Made by a program: the position numbers and the translations under genes | Assembly (NCBI RefSeq): GCF_013393945.1 | Contig: NZ_CP040297.1 | Coordinates: forward strand, 3,938,001-4,002,000 | DNA from: Nostoc sp. TCL26-01 | GTDB lineage: Bacteria; Cyanobacteriota; Cyanobacteriia; Cyanobacteriales; Nostocaceae | Direction of reading: 5' to 3' | Length of the DNA stretch: 64,000 nucleotides | Notes under the pieces: generated by a model | What the model saw: the letters and a program-made list of their open reading frames with translations, nothing else | Databases searched by the model: none | Told to the model about the DNA's origin: nothing | Part shown: piece by piece, positions 9,640 through 17,756 of the stretch | Numbering within the stretch: position 1 is the stretch's first letter | How the letters are laid out: each line of letters starts with the position of its first letter

Positions 9640-10890
9640 ATGAAAACATTTGTAGAGTGGTGTGAGGATTTTTTGTTACGGAAAGTTTATCAAATTCAAA
9701 AGCAGACATGGTTTGCAATCATCATGATTTTCAGCTTGGTAACTACAGTGATGCTATCGTTACCTGTGAATGCTCAAATCACACCTAGTTCATCACTGAC
9801 ATCTGAGTTAAGAGGAGTGTGGTTAACTAATATTGATAGTGATGTACTATTTGAGAGCGATCGCCTAAAAAAATCCCTACAACGCCTTGATGAACTTAAC
9901 TTCAACACAGTGTATCCGGCGGTATGGAACTGGGGATATACACTTTATCCTAGCAAAGTGGCAGCAAAGGTAATTGGCAAATCCCTCGATCCCACTCCAG
10001 GATTACAAGGGCGAGATATGCTCAAGGAAATCGTCGATCAGGGACATAAACGGGGGTTAACCGTCATTCCTTGGTTTGAATTTGGGTTTATGGCTCCGGC
10101 TGATTCGCTGCTAGCTAAAAATCGTCCCCAATGGCTGACTAATCGCAGTGACGGTACTCGCATCGTCAAAGAAGGCACACATAACCGAGTTTGGTTAAAT
10201 CCTTTTCGTCCTGATGTGCAACAATTTATCCAAGATTTAATCATAGAAATCGTCAGCAACTACGATATTGACGGGATTCAATTCGATGATCATTTCGGCT
10301 TACCCTCAGAACTGGGCTATGATGCCTACACAGTGGCTTTATATAAGCGAGAACACGGAGGAAAAGCCCCAGCCAAAAATCCTAAAGATACTGAGTGGGT
10401 GCGTTGGCGAGCCAGTAAAATCACCAACTTCATGCAAAGAGTTTTTAAAGCCATCAAAGCTGTTAAAAAAGATTGCTTAGTTTCCGTGGCTCCTAATCCC
10501 CAACGCTTCTCCTACGATTACTTTTTAGCAGACTGGCAAAAATGGGAACGCATGGGACTAATTGAAGAATTGGTATTGCAGATTTATCGAGATGATTTGA
10601 ATGTGTTTGTCAAAGAATTAGAATATCCAGAAGTCAAAGCAGCTAAACAACATATTCCTGTGAGTGTGGGGATTTTAGCTGGGTTGAAAAATCGCTCTGT
10701 ACCCATGCAACAGCTAAAAACTCAAGTGCAGAAAGTACGCGATCGCAATTTTGCTGGAGTCTCTTTCTTTTTCTACGAAACTCTCTGGAATTTGAGTCAA
10801 GAAACACCATCACAACGACAGAATGGCTTTGAGCAAATTTTCTCTCAACCAGCAAAATATCCCAATATTATCACAGGCTGGAAACCTTAA
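9640..10890 (+). CDS. secreted family-10-like glycosyl hydrolase (GHL10/DUF187)
   Basis: 416 residues with an N-terminal membrane/signal segment ending near LPVNAQ. The opening ELRGVWLTNIDSDV, the HKRGLTVIPWFEFGF core and DIDGIQFDDHFG are hallmarks of the GHL10 TIM-barrel family (Pfam PF02638). This family is presumed to cleave glycan bonds, possibly in the cell wall or exopolysaccharide. It stands alone. The substrate cannot be read from the sequence. Confidence 0.88.
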   Translation: MKTFVEWCEDFLLRKVYQIQKQTWFAIIMIFSLVTTVMLSLPVNAQITPSSSLTSELRGVWLTNIDSDVLFESDRLKKSLQRLDELNFNTVYPAVWNWGYTLYPSKVAAKVIGKSLDPTPGLQGRDMLKEIVDQGHKRGLTVIPWFEFGFMAPADSLLAKNRPQWLTNRSDGTRIVKEGTHNRVWLNPFRPDVQQFIQDLIIEIVSNYDIDGIQFDDHFGLPSELGYDAYTVALYKREHGGKAPAKNPKDTEWVRWRASKITNFMQRVFKAIKAVKKDCLVSVAPNPQRFSYDYFLADWQKWERMGLIEELVLQIYRDDLNVFVKELEYPEVKAAKQHIPVSVGILAGLKNRSVPMQQLKTQVQKVRDRNFAGVSFFFYETLWNLSQETPSQRQNGFEQIFSQPAKYPNIITGWKP

Positions 10891-11030
10891 ATCAATCAAT
10901 GCTATATCTGCTTTGATTACTCAACTGATTTGCGTAGATCAGGTAATAGGTAATAGGTAATGTAGCGTTTCTCAGTTAAGTGAGGTACATATTTTTAGTC
11001 AACAGAGGCTACCCGCATTTCTCACAAGCG

Positions 11031-11093
11031 GTAGGGGCGGGTTAAGTGAGATATTGGTGAATAATGTCAGCATATCTGTTAACCCGCCCCTAC
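11031..11093. repeat. palindromic GGGGCGGGTT repeat, full copy
   Basis: 63-bp element with perfect 13-bp inverted ends GTAGGGGCGGGTT and AACCCGCCCCTAC. It belongs to the same family as 8789-8836 (half) and 21278-21339. It can form a strong hairpin and may act as a terminator after the GHL10 gene. Confidence 0.8.
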
Positions 11094-11181
11094 TACGATC
11101 TCTGGACTAGAGGAAATTGATTTAATAAATCTATTTTATTTTTGGATACAATATAAGTAATAAGTCTTAACTTCAATAATT

Positions 11182-11706
11182 ATGAGCGTTGTTGCCGCGA
11201 AAAAATATCCTGATAAATTAGAGTTTGCAGCTGATAGTATTCGTGTGAATGGTTACTTAACTGAAAATTCTCGTGTAACTGGAGATGAACAGGGTAAGTT
11301 ATTTGAAGTTAATGACATGATTATTGGTAGCGTGGGTCATGTGATGGAATTAAGTTTTATGCAAATCTTTGCCAGAAATCATAAGCCATCAGCCGCAACA
11401 ATAGAGTCAGTTTTAGATTTTATTGTCGAATTTTATGCTTGGGCTAAAAAAAAGGATGATACTTTTGGGCGTAAGAATAGCTATTTAATTGGTATGGGAA
11501 GCGAAATCTTTAGAGTTAGCAATAGCTACTTAGTTGAGAAAATTAATGAATTCAGTGCTATTGGAGCAGGACAGCACTTTGCTTTAACAGCTATGTATTT
11601 AGATAAGAGTCCTCAAGCGGCTGTAGAGATTGCCAATGAACTATGTATTTATTGTTCTGGGCCAGTAAACGTAATTACGAAAAATTTAAACACAGTTCAC
11701 ATTTAA
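11182..11706 (+). CDS. HslV/proteasome-like Ntn-hydrolase family protein
   Basis: 174 residues. The pattern of an early FAADSIR, a central LIGMGSEIFRV and the C-terminal GAGQHFALTAMYLDKSPQAAVEIANE (quoted in part) fits the small proteasome-beta/HslV-like proteins of bacteria. The N-terminal nucleophile is not obvious: the protein starts MSVVAAKK, with Ser2 the only early candidate. There is no HslU partner nearby. A peptidase role is therefore uncertain. Confidence 0.55.
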   Translation: MSVVAAKKYPDKLEFAADSIRVNGYLTENSRVTGDEQGKLFEVNDMIIGSVGHVMELSFMQIFARNHKPSAATIESVLDFIVEFYAWAKKKDDTFGRKNSYLIGMGSEIFRVSNSYLVEKINEFSAIGAGQHFALTAMYLDKSPQAAVEIANELCIYCSGPVNVITKNLNTVHI

Positions 11707-11788
11707 CAAATAATTTTCATAATCTCTGGGGACTTTCAATGCTTTGATCATAAGTAGGTCAACTATATAATTTCCTCTAAAAGCTCAA

Positions 11789-11826
11789 AGCGATCGCCTG
11801 TCTTAGTTGAGGCGATCGCTCTTTAT
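11789..11826 (+). terminator. hairpin made of two HIP1 sites
   Basis: AGCGATCGCC (11789-11798) pairs with GGCGATCGCT (11811-11820) over a 12-nt loop and is followed by a T-rich run. It lies 83 bp after the HslV-like gene and looks like its terminator. Confidence 0.65.
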
Positions 11827-11929
11827 TTCTACACCCCAAATCAGCTCACTGAGCAATAAATCTTGGTATACTAACCTAGCGGATATTCAATGATAAAAAT
11901 AAAGAAAAAATTAAATTTTTAGCTAGCTC

Positions 11930-12559
11930 ATGAATAATCACTTGACATCTACCGATACAGATAATTTTGCACTCATCCTATCTCAGGTAGCAACAGCCTA
12001 TCGAGCCAAAAATAGCTCTCGTCCCACACCGGAAGTATTAGTGAATGCTTTGTTACAAGCCGAAAAAGTAGCCAAGCAACAACAGCTAACTAATAATTTT
12101 GAGTCCTTAATAGGTAAATGGCGATTGTGTTTTGCGACAGGTACAAAAAAAGCTAAAGCACGAGGGGGGATTATTTTAGGTAAAGGTTGGTACATACCTC
12201 AATTTATAGCCATTCATCTTGCCTTTAGTTACGCTTCAGAACAAGATTTAACTAGAGGTGAGATTAGCAATCAAGTGCAATGGAGTACAGTCACATTAAA
12301 ACTTACAGGGCCAGCAAAACATTTAGGTAAGAAAAATTTATTGGCTTTCGATTTTACGCAAATGTTGATTAATGTATTTGGACGGACAATTTACCGTCAG
12401 CAAATTCGCTCTGGTAAAATGCAGACTGAAGATTTTTATACTCAACCTATCACTAAGCTACCCTTTTTTGCTTTTTTTATAGTTACAGAAGATTTGATTG
12501 CGGCTCGTGGACGTGGAGGAGGTTTAGCATTGTGGATTCGAGATTCCGAAAGCAAGTAA
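11930..12559 (+). CDS. fibrillin/plastid-lipid-associated-like protein
   Basis: 209 residues, soluble. The segment LIGKWRLCFATGTKKA and the end FFIVTEDLIAARGRGGG resemble the PAP/fibrillin fold (PF04755), a lipocalin-like domain that binds lipophilic pigments or lipids at thylakoids. The match is from general pattern, so the call is moderate. The gene lies between two unrelated genes on the same strand with gaps of over 100 bp, so it is probably monocistronic. Confidence 0.5.
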   Translation: MNNHLTSTDTDNFALILSQVATAYRAKNSSRPTPEVLVNALLQAEKVAKQQQLTNNFESLIGKWRLCFATGTKKAKARGGIILGKGWYIPQFIAIHLAFSYASEQDLTRGEISNQVQWSTVTLKLTGPAKHLGKKNLLAFDFTQMLINVFGRTIYRQQIRSGKMQTEDFYTQPITKLPFFAFFIVTEDLIAARGRGGGLALWIRDSESK

Positions 12560-12684
12560 ATGTTGTGTAAATCACATTTTAATTTAAAAAAATTATCGAT
12601 TTACTAAAAACTGTCTAAATGATTATAAAATTTATTTTTAAAATTACTTAACATAGAGATAAATTATGAATCTCTAGAGGTAAT

Positions 12685-13182
12685 ATGCCCCAAAGGATAA
12701 TTATCAAGATAAATAGCTGGTTTAATCGAGATAGAATTGTCAATAATCTAGAATTTTTTCAAGATATTATTATTATTTCTCTTTGCGTCGGCTTATTTTG
12801 TGTTATGCTGATCCGCTTGGGAGATATGTTTTTGTCATTTTTGCGTCCATTAGATTTACGGGAAGTCACATCAGATATTTTATTTATTTTGATCCTAGTA
12901 GAATTATTTCGCTTATTAATTGACTATTTGCAATCACAAAAGATATCAGTAGGCGCAGCCGCAGAAATTACCATAGTTTCCGCATTACGAGAGGTAATTT
13001 TGCGTGGTGTTTTGGAAATTCCCCGTGATCAGCTTTTAGGAATTTCGATATTCTTGCTAGTTTTAGCAGGAATTTTAATGGCGTTACCTTGGATCTCTCG
13101 CTTTTTTGAACACGTGAGAATCACTGATGTTGAATCAGTAGCAGAAACCACAGAGTTAATGTCTGATTTAAAAGCAGATTAA
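12685..13182 (+). CDS. PsiE-family membrane protein
   Basis: 165 residues with about four hydrophobic helices. The conserved block LFILILVELFRLLIDYLQ and the following ALREVILRGVLE are typical of the phosphate-starvation-inducible PsiE family (PF06146). The biochemical role of PsiE is not known. No Pho box was identified upstream. Confidence 0.75.
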   Translation: MPQRIIIKINSWFNRDRIVNNLEFFQDIIIISLCVGLFCVMLIRLGDMFLSFLRPLDLREVTSDILFILILVELFRLLIDYLQSQKISVGAAAEITIVSALREVILRGVLEIPRDQLLGISIFLLVLAGILMALPWISRFFEHVRITDVESVAETTELMSDLKAD

Positions 13183-13617
13183 ATTGGCAATAGTATCTAT
13201 GGCAATAATTTTGCCAATGTTTATAGGTACATTTAATTTTTAGGAAATATTTGCATAAAATCATTATCCCCTAGATAAAAAGGTGATGGTGTCTACAGTA
13301 TGCAGAAAGAAGTCGAAATGATATGTTAAAGCTTACGTCTAGTTAACTAAAAAATTAGACTTTGTGGAAAAATTGCTCATTTTTCTCTTTTTAATTGCTG
13401 GCTTCATGAATTAACGTTTTTACTCTCCTCTCCTTGTAGGAGAGGGGCTGGGGGTGAGGTCAAAATCCTTTGCATCGAACTCACGTTAAATTAAGTGTGC
13501 TAGATATGTGCTAAAAGTTCTAGCTAAATGTAGTTATGGCACTCATTTAGTTTTAGAGTGTGTTCTACCAAATTCAGGCTAACAATCTACCTTTGTTTCC
13601 TCGGAGACATTTACCAA
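13183..13617. promoter_or_regulatory. nifV upstream region with a dispersed hairpin
   Basis: 435 bp without a gene. It holds a hairpin at 13427-13445 (CCTCTCCT, loop TGT, AGGAGAGG) followed by the common cyanobacterial intergenic repeat GGGGCTGGGGGTGAGGT. The nifV promoter must lie downstream of this, but no clear sigma or NtcA motif was recognised. Confidence 0.45.
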
Positions 13618-14748
13618 ATGAACCAAGTTTTGATTAATGATACGACGCTCCGCGATGGAGAACAAGCAGCTGGCGTTGCTTTTAACCTAGAAGAAAAAAT
13701 AGCGATCGCTAAATTTCTCAACGCGATTGGTGTGCAGGAAATTGAAGTGGGAACCCCAGCAATGGGTAAAACAGAACAACAAGCGATCGCCACAATTACT
13801 AACCTAGATTTATCAGCACATCTACTCGGCTGGAACCGGGCTGTAATTTCTGATATTCAAGCTTCTATTGCTTGTGGTTTACAACGAGTACATATATCTG
13901 TTCCTGTTTCCACAATTCAAATTGCTGCCAAATTTCAAGGACAATGGCAAGTAGTTTTTCAAAAACTCCAAGACAGTATTAGCTTTGCTGTAGATCAAGG
14001 ACTTTTTGTATCTGTCGGTGGCGAAGATTCATCTAGAGCTGAAGAAAGCTTTCTGTTGGATGTTGTACTCGCAGCTCAAGAATGGGGTGCATCTCGATTT
14101 CGCTTTTGTGACACAGTAGGTATTCTTGATCCCTTCACAACACACACCCAGGTGAAACAGTTAGTCACATCCTTATCTATACCCATAGAAATGCACACTC
14201 ACAATGATTTCGGTTTAGCTACCGCCAACGCTCTCGCCGGAATCAAAGCAGGTGCTTTATCAGTAAATACTACAGTTAATGGTTTAGGCGAAAGAGCCGG
14301 AAACGCAGCTTTAGAAGAAGTTGTGATGGCTCTTAAACATATATATCACTATGATTTAGAAATAGATACAAGGCGTTTGCCAGAAATATCTCAATTAGTA
14401 GCTTCAGCATCAGGTTATGATGTACCGCCTTGGAAGGCAATTGTCGGTGAAAATACTTTCGCTCACGAATCAGGAATTCATGCTCACGGTGTACTACAAA
14501 ATCCCCATACCTATGAGCCATTTGCACCAGAAGAAGTTGGTAGAGAAAGGCGTTTAGTCGTAGGTAAGCATTCTGGTAGACATCTATTATCTAGTGTGTT
14601 GCAACAACACGGCATTATTTTGAATCACGAAGAAACGCAATCTGTATTAGATGCAGTGCGACAAGAATCTGTACAGAAAAAACGCAGCCTCACCTCACAA
14701 GAACTTTTGTCTCTAGTTCAGGTACAACAACATTCTCGTGCTTGTTGA
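13618..14748 (+). CDS. nifV: homocitrate synthase NifV
   Basis: NifV condenses acetyl-CoA and 2-oxoglutarate to homocitrate, the organic ligand of the nitrogenase FeMo cofactor. I chose the ATG at 13618 because the protein then begins MNQVLINDTTLRDGEQ, the conserved start of the HMGL-like TIM barrel; an in-frame GTG 60 bp upstream adds no conserved residues. The metal-binding HTHNDFG and GLGERAGNA motifs are present. At 376 residues the length is normal. It is transcribed opposite to the main nif cluster. In Anabaena 7120 nifZ and nifT follow nifV; here a terminator and Uma2 genes follow instead. Confidence 0.95.
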   Translation: MNQVLINDTTLRDGEQAAGVAFNLEEKIAIAKFLNAIGVQEIEVGTPAMGKTEQQAIATITNLDLSAHLLGWNRAVISDIQASIACGLQRVHISVPVSTIQIAAKFQGQWQVVFQKLQDSISFAVDQGLFVSVGGEDSSRAEESFLLDVVLAAQEWGASRFRFCDTVGILDPFTTHTQVKQLVTSLSIPIEMHTHNDFGLATANALAGIKAGALSVNTTVNGLGERAGNAALEEVVMALKHIYHYDLEIDTRRLPEISQLVASASGYDVPPWKAIVGENTFAHESGIHAHGVLQNPHTYEPFAPEEVGRERRLVVGKHSGRHLLSSVLQQHGIILNHEETQSVLDAVRQESVQKKRSLTSQELLSLVQVQQHSRAC

Positions 14749-14810
14749 ATTTTAGATTCCCGAATTATCAGAGGGTAAATCTCGCCAATAGTGGTTCACC
14801 CACAAATTGA

Positions 14811-14846
14811 TTATTAGAGACGTAGCATCGTTACGTCTCTATTGTT
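14811..14846. terminator. bidirectional hairpin between nifV and the Uma2 gene
   Basis: TAGAGACGTA and TACGTCTCTA-type arms around a short loop, with a T-run on the plus side. It lies between two convergent genes, so it could end both transcripts. Confidence 0.65.
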
Positions 14847-15543
14847 TTTGGCTGATGGATGATTCACTCAATTTTTGCACAAAAGATTGATGCTCTTGTG
14901 TAGATAATCCTTGCTGTAAAACAGCTAATACTTGAGCTAAATCTCCTGCTAATAGTGCTGATTTAGCTAACCATAAACCAGGGAAAACTTGAGAGCAAAT
15001 GATATTATCTGGATTTGGTTCTATGGGAATATATGCACCTGCTTGCAACTTAAACCAGTCAAATTGGTGATCATACACTCGCCAAACTAAATACTCTTGA
15101 ACTTGATTACGACGATAAACTTTTAATTTTTCATGCAAATCATAGGAAGCACTAGAAGCCGCAATTTCTACAATTAATTCGGGCGCTCCTGCCAAGTAAT
15201 CATCATCAGTAATGGATGATTGTCCTCCGTTTTCAATTCTTAATAAAGCATCTGGTTGAGGTTCGTTGTCAGCATCGAGACGCACTGTAGTATTATCCAG
15301 TGTTTCTACTCCTAGAGTAGCAGCTTCATATGTGCCTAACCAAGTCATAATGTGACTATGAGGTTTACCGTGTTTTTTCGCTCTTACAGGTGATGCCAAG
15401 TAAACAACTCCTTCAATTAATTCTGCTTGCTTGATATGAGGCATAGCATGATAGCGGTGTTCAAATTCAGCACGAGTGAGCTTGTCACCATTTTCTAAGG
15501 GCAAAATTGTCCCAACAGAATAATTTTTATCAACAGATATCAT
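14839..15543 (-). CDS. Uma2-family putative endonuclease, tandem copy 1
   Basis: Uma2 proteins have a PD-(D/E)XK-like fold and are abundant in cyanobacteria with unknown targets. The core Asp of QPDALLRIENGG and the Glu-x-Ala of ELIVEIAASSASYD fit the family. I place the start at 15543 (MISVDKNYSVG), which aligns with the start of the second copy; a longer reading upstream runs through non-conserved sequence. The central 150 residues are nearly identical to the next gene, so the pair arose by recent tandem duplication. The C-terminal tails differ. Confidence 0.85.
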   Translation of the reverse strand: MISVDKNYSVGTILPLENGDKLTRAEFEHRYHAMPHIKQAELIEGVVYLASPVRAKKHGKPHSHIMTWLGTYEAATLGVETLDNTTVRLDADNEPQPDALLRIENGGQSSITDDDYLAGAPELIVEIAASSASYDLHEKLKVYRRNQVQEYLVWRVYDHQFDWFKLQAGAYIPIEPNPDNIICSQVFPGLWLAKSALLAGDLAQVLAVLQQGLSTQEHQSFVQKLSESSISQKQ

Positions 15544-15724
15544 AACTTTTAATGCTGATGGCGAATTACTAACATTCTTCATTTTAGGCTTAACGCACGG
15601 AGAAATATGGTGGATAAACAGTGAACAGTTAACCGTGTTTATTAACTGGTAACTGATAACTGATTTGTAACACAACGGCAATAAAGCGGGAGGAACATCC
15701 ACGCCGCTTTTTGCCTCCCCTACC

Positions 15725-16405
15725 TTAATATTTACTTTGGACAAAATCTTGATGTTCTTGTGTAGATAATCCTTGCTGTAAAACAGCTAATACTTGAGCT
15801 AAATCTCCTGCTAATAGTGCTGATTTAGCTAACCATAAACCAGGGAAGACTTGAGAGCAAATGATATTATCTGGATTTGGTTCTATGGGAATATATGCAC
15901 CTGCTTGTAACTTAAACCAGTCAAATTGGTGATCATACACTCGCCAAACTAAATACTCTTGAACTTGATTACGACGATAAACTTTTAATTTTTCATGCAA
16001 ATCATAGGAAGCACTAGAAGCCGCAATTTCTACAATTAATTCGGGCGCTCCTGCCAAGTAATCATCATCAGTAATGGATGATTGTCCTCCGTTTTCAATT
16101 CTTAATAAAGCATCTGGTTGAGGTTCGTTGTCAGCATCTATGATGACTGTCGTATTGTCAGCTAAACCCACGCCTGGGGTCGCTGCTTTGTATGTAGCTA
16201 ACCAACCCATAACATAAGCATGAGGTTCTCCATGACTTTTGATTCTCAATGGTGATGCCACGTAAACAACTCCTTCAATTAATTCTGCTTTCTTGAGATT
16301 AGGCATAGCATGGTAACGTCGCTCAAATTCAGCACGAGTGAGCTTGTCACCATTTTCTAAGGGCGGAATTGTTAAAAGAGCAGAATTTATCTGAGTAGAT
16401 ATCAT
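15725..16405 (-). CDS. Uma2-family putative endonuclease, tandem copy 2
   Basis: 226 residues, starting MISTQINSALL. From the block LIVEIAASSASYDLHEKLKV to near the C-terminus it is almost identical to copy 1, while the N-terminal third (about residues 60-105) has diverged. This means that duplication or gene conversion acted mainly on the 3' part. Catalytic residues are as in copy 1. The two genes point the same way with about 180 bp between them. Confidence 0.85.
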   Translation of the reverse strand: MISTQINSALLTIPPLENGDKLTRAEFERRYHAMPNLKKAELIEGVVYVASPLRIKSHGEPHAYVMGWLATYKAATPGVGLADNTTVIIDADNEPQPDALLRIENGGQSSITDDDYLAGAPELIVEIAASSASYDLHEKLKVYRRNQVQEYLVWRVYDHQFDWFKLQAGAYIPIEPNPDNIICSQVFPGLWLAKSALLAGDLAQVLAVLQQGLSTQEHQDFVQSKY

Positions 16406-16490
16406 AGTTTTCTTGTATATAGTAAATTGACTGATATCACTAATTTTAGCAAGGAGTTGAAAACGGTAATTTTTCTCCTGGGAGTTTCGT

Positions 16491-17648
16491 TCAACTCAAT
16501 CTTTGTTGTAACCACAAAGCTAATAATGGTAGTGCTAATCTATAACCTTGTTCTGCACCATAAATTAAACCTTTATGTTGTAAACCAGTTAGCGCACCTT
16601 GGAGGCTACCACCTCTAGAAAGTCCGTGTTTTTGAATGTAATCTTTACTTTGAGGTTTTTCTGTAGGATCTAAAGCTAAACATTCTAAAAGATGTACTTG
16701 GTTAGCTGGTAGTAACATGAGTAAAGATTCATAAGTCATTGATAAATCTTTGAGCAATCCTTCGATCGCCTGTTGAACATCTTGCTCGCTAATCAACCCA
16801 TCAGCACGAGTAGAAGTTTGCAAGCGGCGAATTAAAGCGATCGCATCACCAATATGTCCCTGTGCTGCGTCTAAAAATAATTGCAGTGCTGCGGAACGCG
16901 GATCAAATGTGAGTTTGGCTGTATGTAAGATTTCTCTCGCCCACATTGCCAGGATATCTCTACTGAGGGGTGGTAACTGTAAGGTTTCTAAGGGATAATT
17001 ATCTTCATCTGCATAATTCCCTGTCTCAGCAATGGTGGCAATCAAAACATAACTGACGTGAGTGTGTGCTTTGATTTTACGCCGGAATGTTATTTCCCAT
17101 AAACCATTGCGATCCCATGAACGGATGTGGGGGAAACTCTGTAAAATCAACACTACGCGCTGATTTAAATCAATAGCCATGATTTGCGGCAACTCTAGCA
17201 ATAGTTCAAATGCTTGCCATAGCTGTTTTTCGCTGAGGGGACGCAATAATTTCAGCTTACTTTCGGGATGAAAGCCAAAAAACTCACTCTCAGTTTGAGT
17301 AACCCAGTTGTGAATTTTCTCTGGTTGCCAATTTTGACTAATCGCTTCTGCTAATAACTGTAAAAATCTCCCACCATCGGTAGCGCGGATACAGTCTACC
17401 TCCAGCACAACAGCACCGACTTCTTCTGCACCTCCTCTGACTAAAGTACGTCTCCCACTACCGGGTACTCCAGTAATTAACAAGTCACCATCTTGCGCTA
17501 GGACTTCAACAATGCGCTGAAATTCTCCTGAGCGCCCAATCAGTTGTAATGGTGTAGATAAATCCAGATTCACGTTTTTACTTTGAGGTATAGGGGTAGT
17601 TCTCATCCTCACTCTAAGGGATAGCATACTCGATCTTTCCGCAACCAT
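16491..17648 (-). CDS. degenerate AAA/STAND-like ATPase
   Basis: 385 residues. A nucleotide-binding region starts with LIGRSGEFQRIVEVL and the P-loop GVPGSGRRT (residues 60-68), where Arg stands in place of the usual Lys. The expected Walker B strand reads RVVLILQSFPHI and lacks the acidic pair. The C-terminal 80 residues look like a winged helix. This could be a non-hydrolysing nucleotide sensor or a DNA-binding scaffold. Start choice among several Met codons near the N-terminus is uncertain. It is divergent from the P-type ATPase with a short shared upstream region. Confidence 0.6.
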   Translation of the reverse strand: MVAERSSMLSLRVRMRTTPIPQSKNVNLDLSTPLQLIGRSGEFQRIVEVLAQDGDLLITGVPGSGRRTLVRGGAEEVGAVVLEVDCIRATDGGRFLQLLAEAISQNWQPEKIHNWVTQTESEFFGFHPESKLKLLRPLSEKQLWQAFELLLELPQIMAIDLNQRVVLILQSFPHIRSWDRNGLWEITFRRKIKAHTHVSYVLIATIAETGNYADEDNYPLETLQLPPLSRDILAMWAREILHTAKLTFDPRSAALQLFLDAAQGHIGDAIALIRRLQTSTRADGLISEQDVQQAIEGLLKDLSMTYESLLMLLPANQVHLLECLALDPTEKPQSKDYIQKHGLSRGGSLQGALTGLQHKGLIYGAEQGYRLALPLLALWLQQRLS

Positions 17649-17674
17649 TGGTGATAATTATGCTAGCTATTGAA

Positions 17675-17735
17675 AATAAATAGTGTTAAATGTATTTTGG
17701 CACTAATAAATAGTGTTATTTTATTTTTAACACCA
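17675..17735. promoter_or_regulatory. direct repeat upstream of the P-type ATPase
   Basis: AATAAATAGTGTTA occurs at 17675-17688 and again at 17705-17718, 30 bp apart (about three helical turns). TTAACACC follows as a partial inverse. It sits between divergent genes and could be an operator. Confidence 0.4.
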
Positions 17736-17756
17736 ATTCACAGAAAACAAATAATT

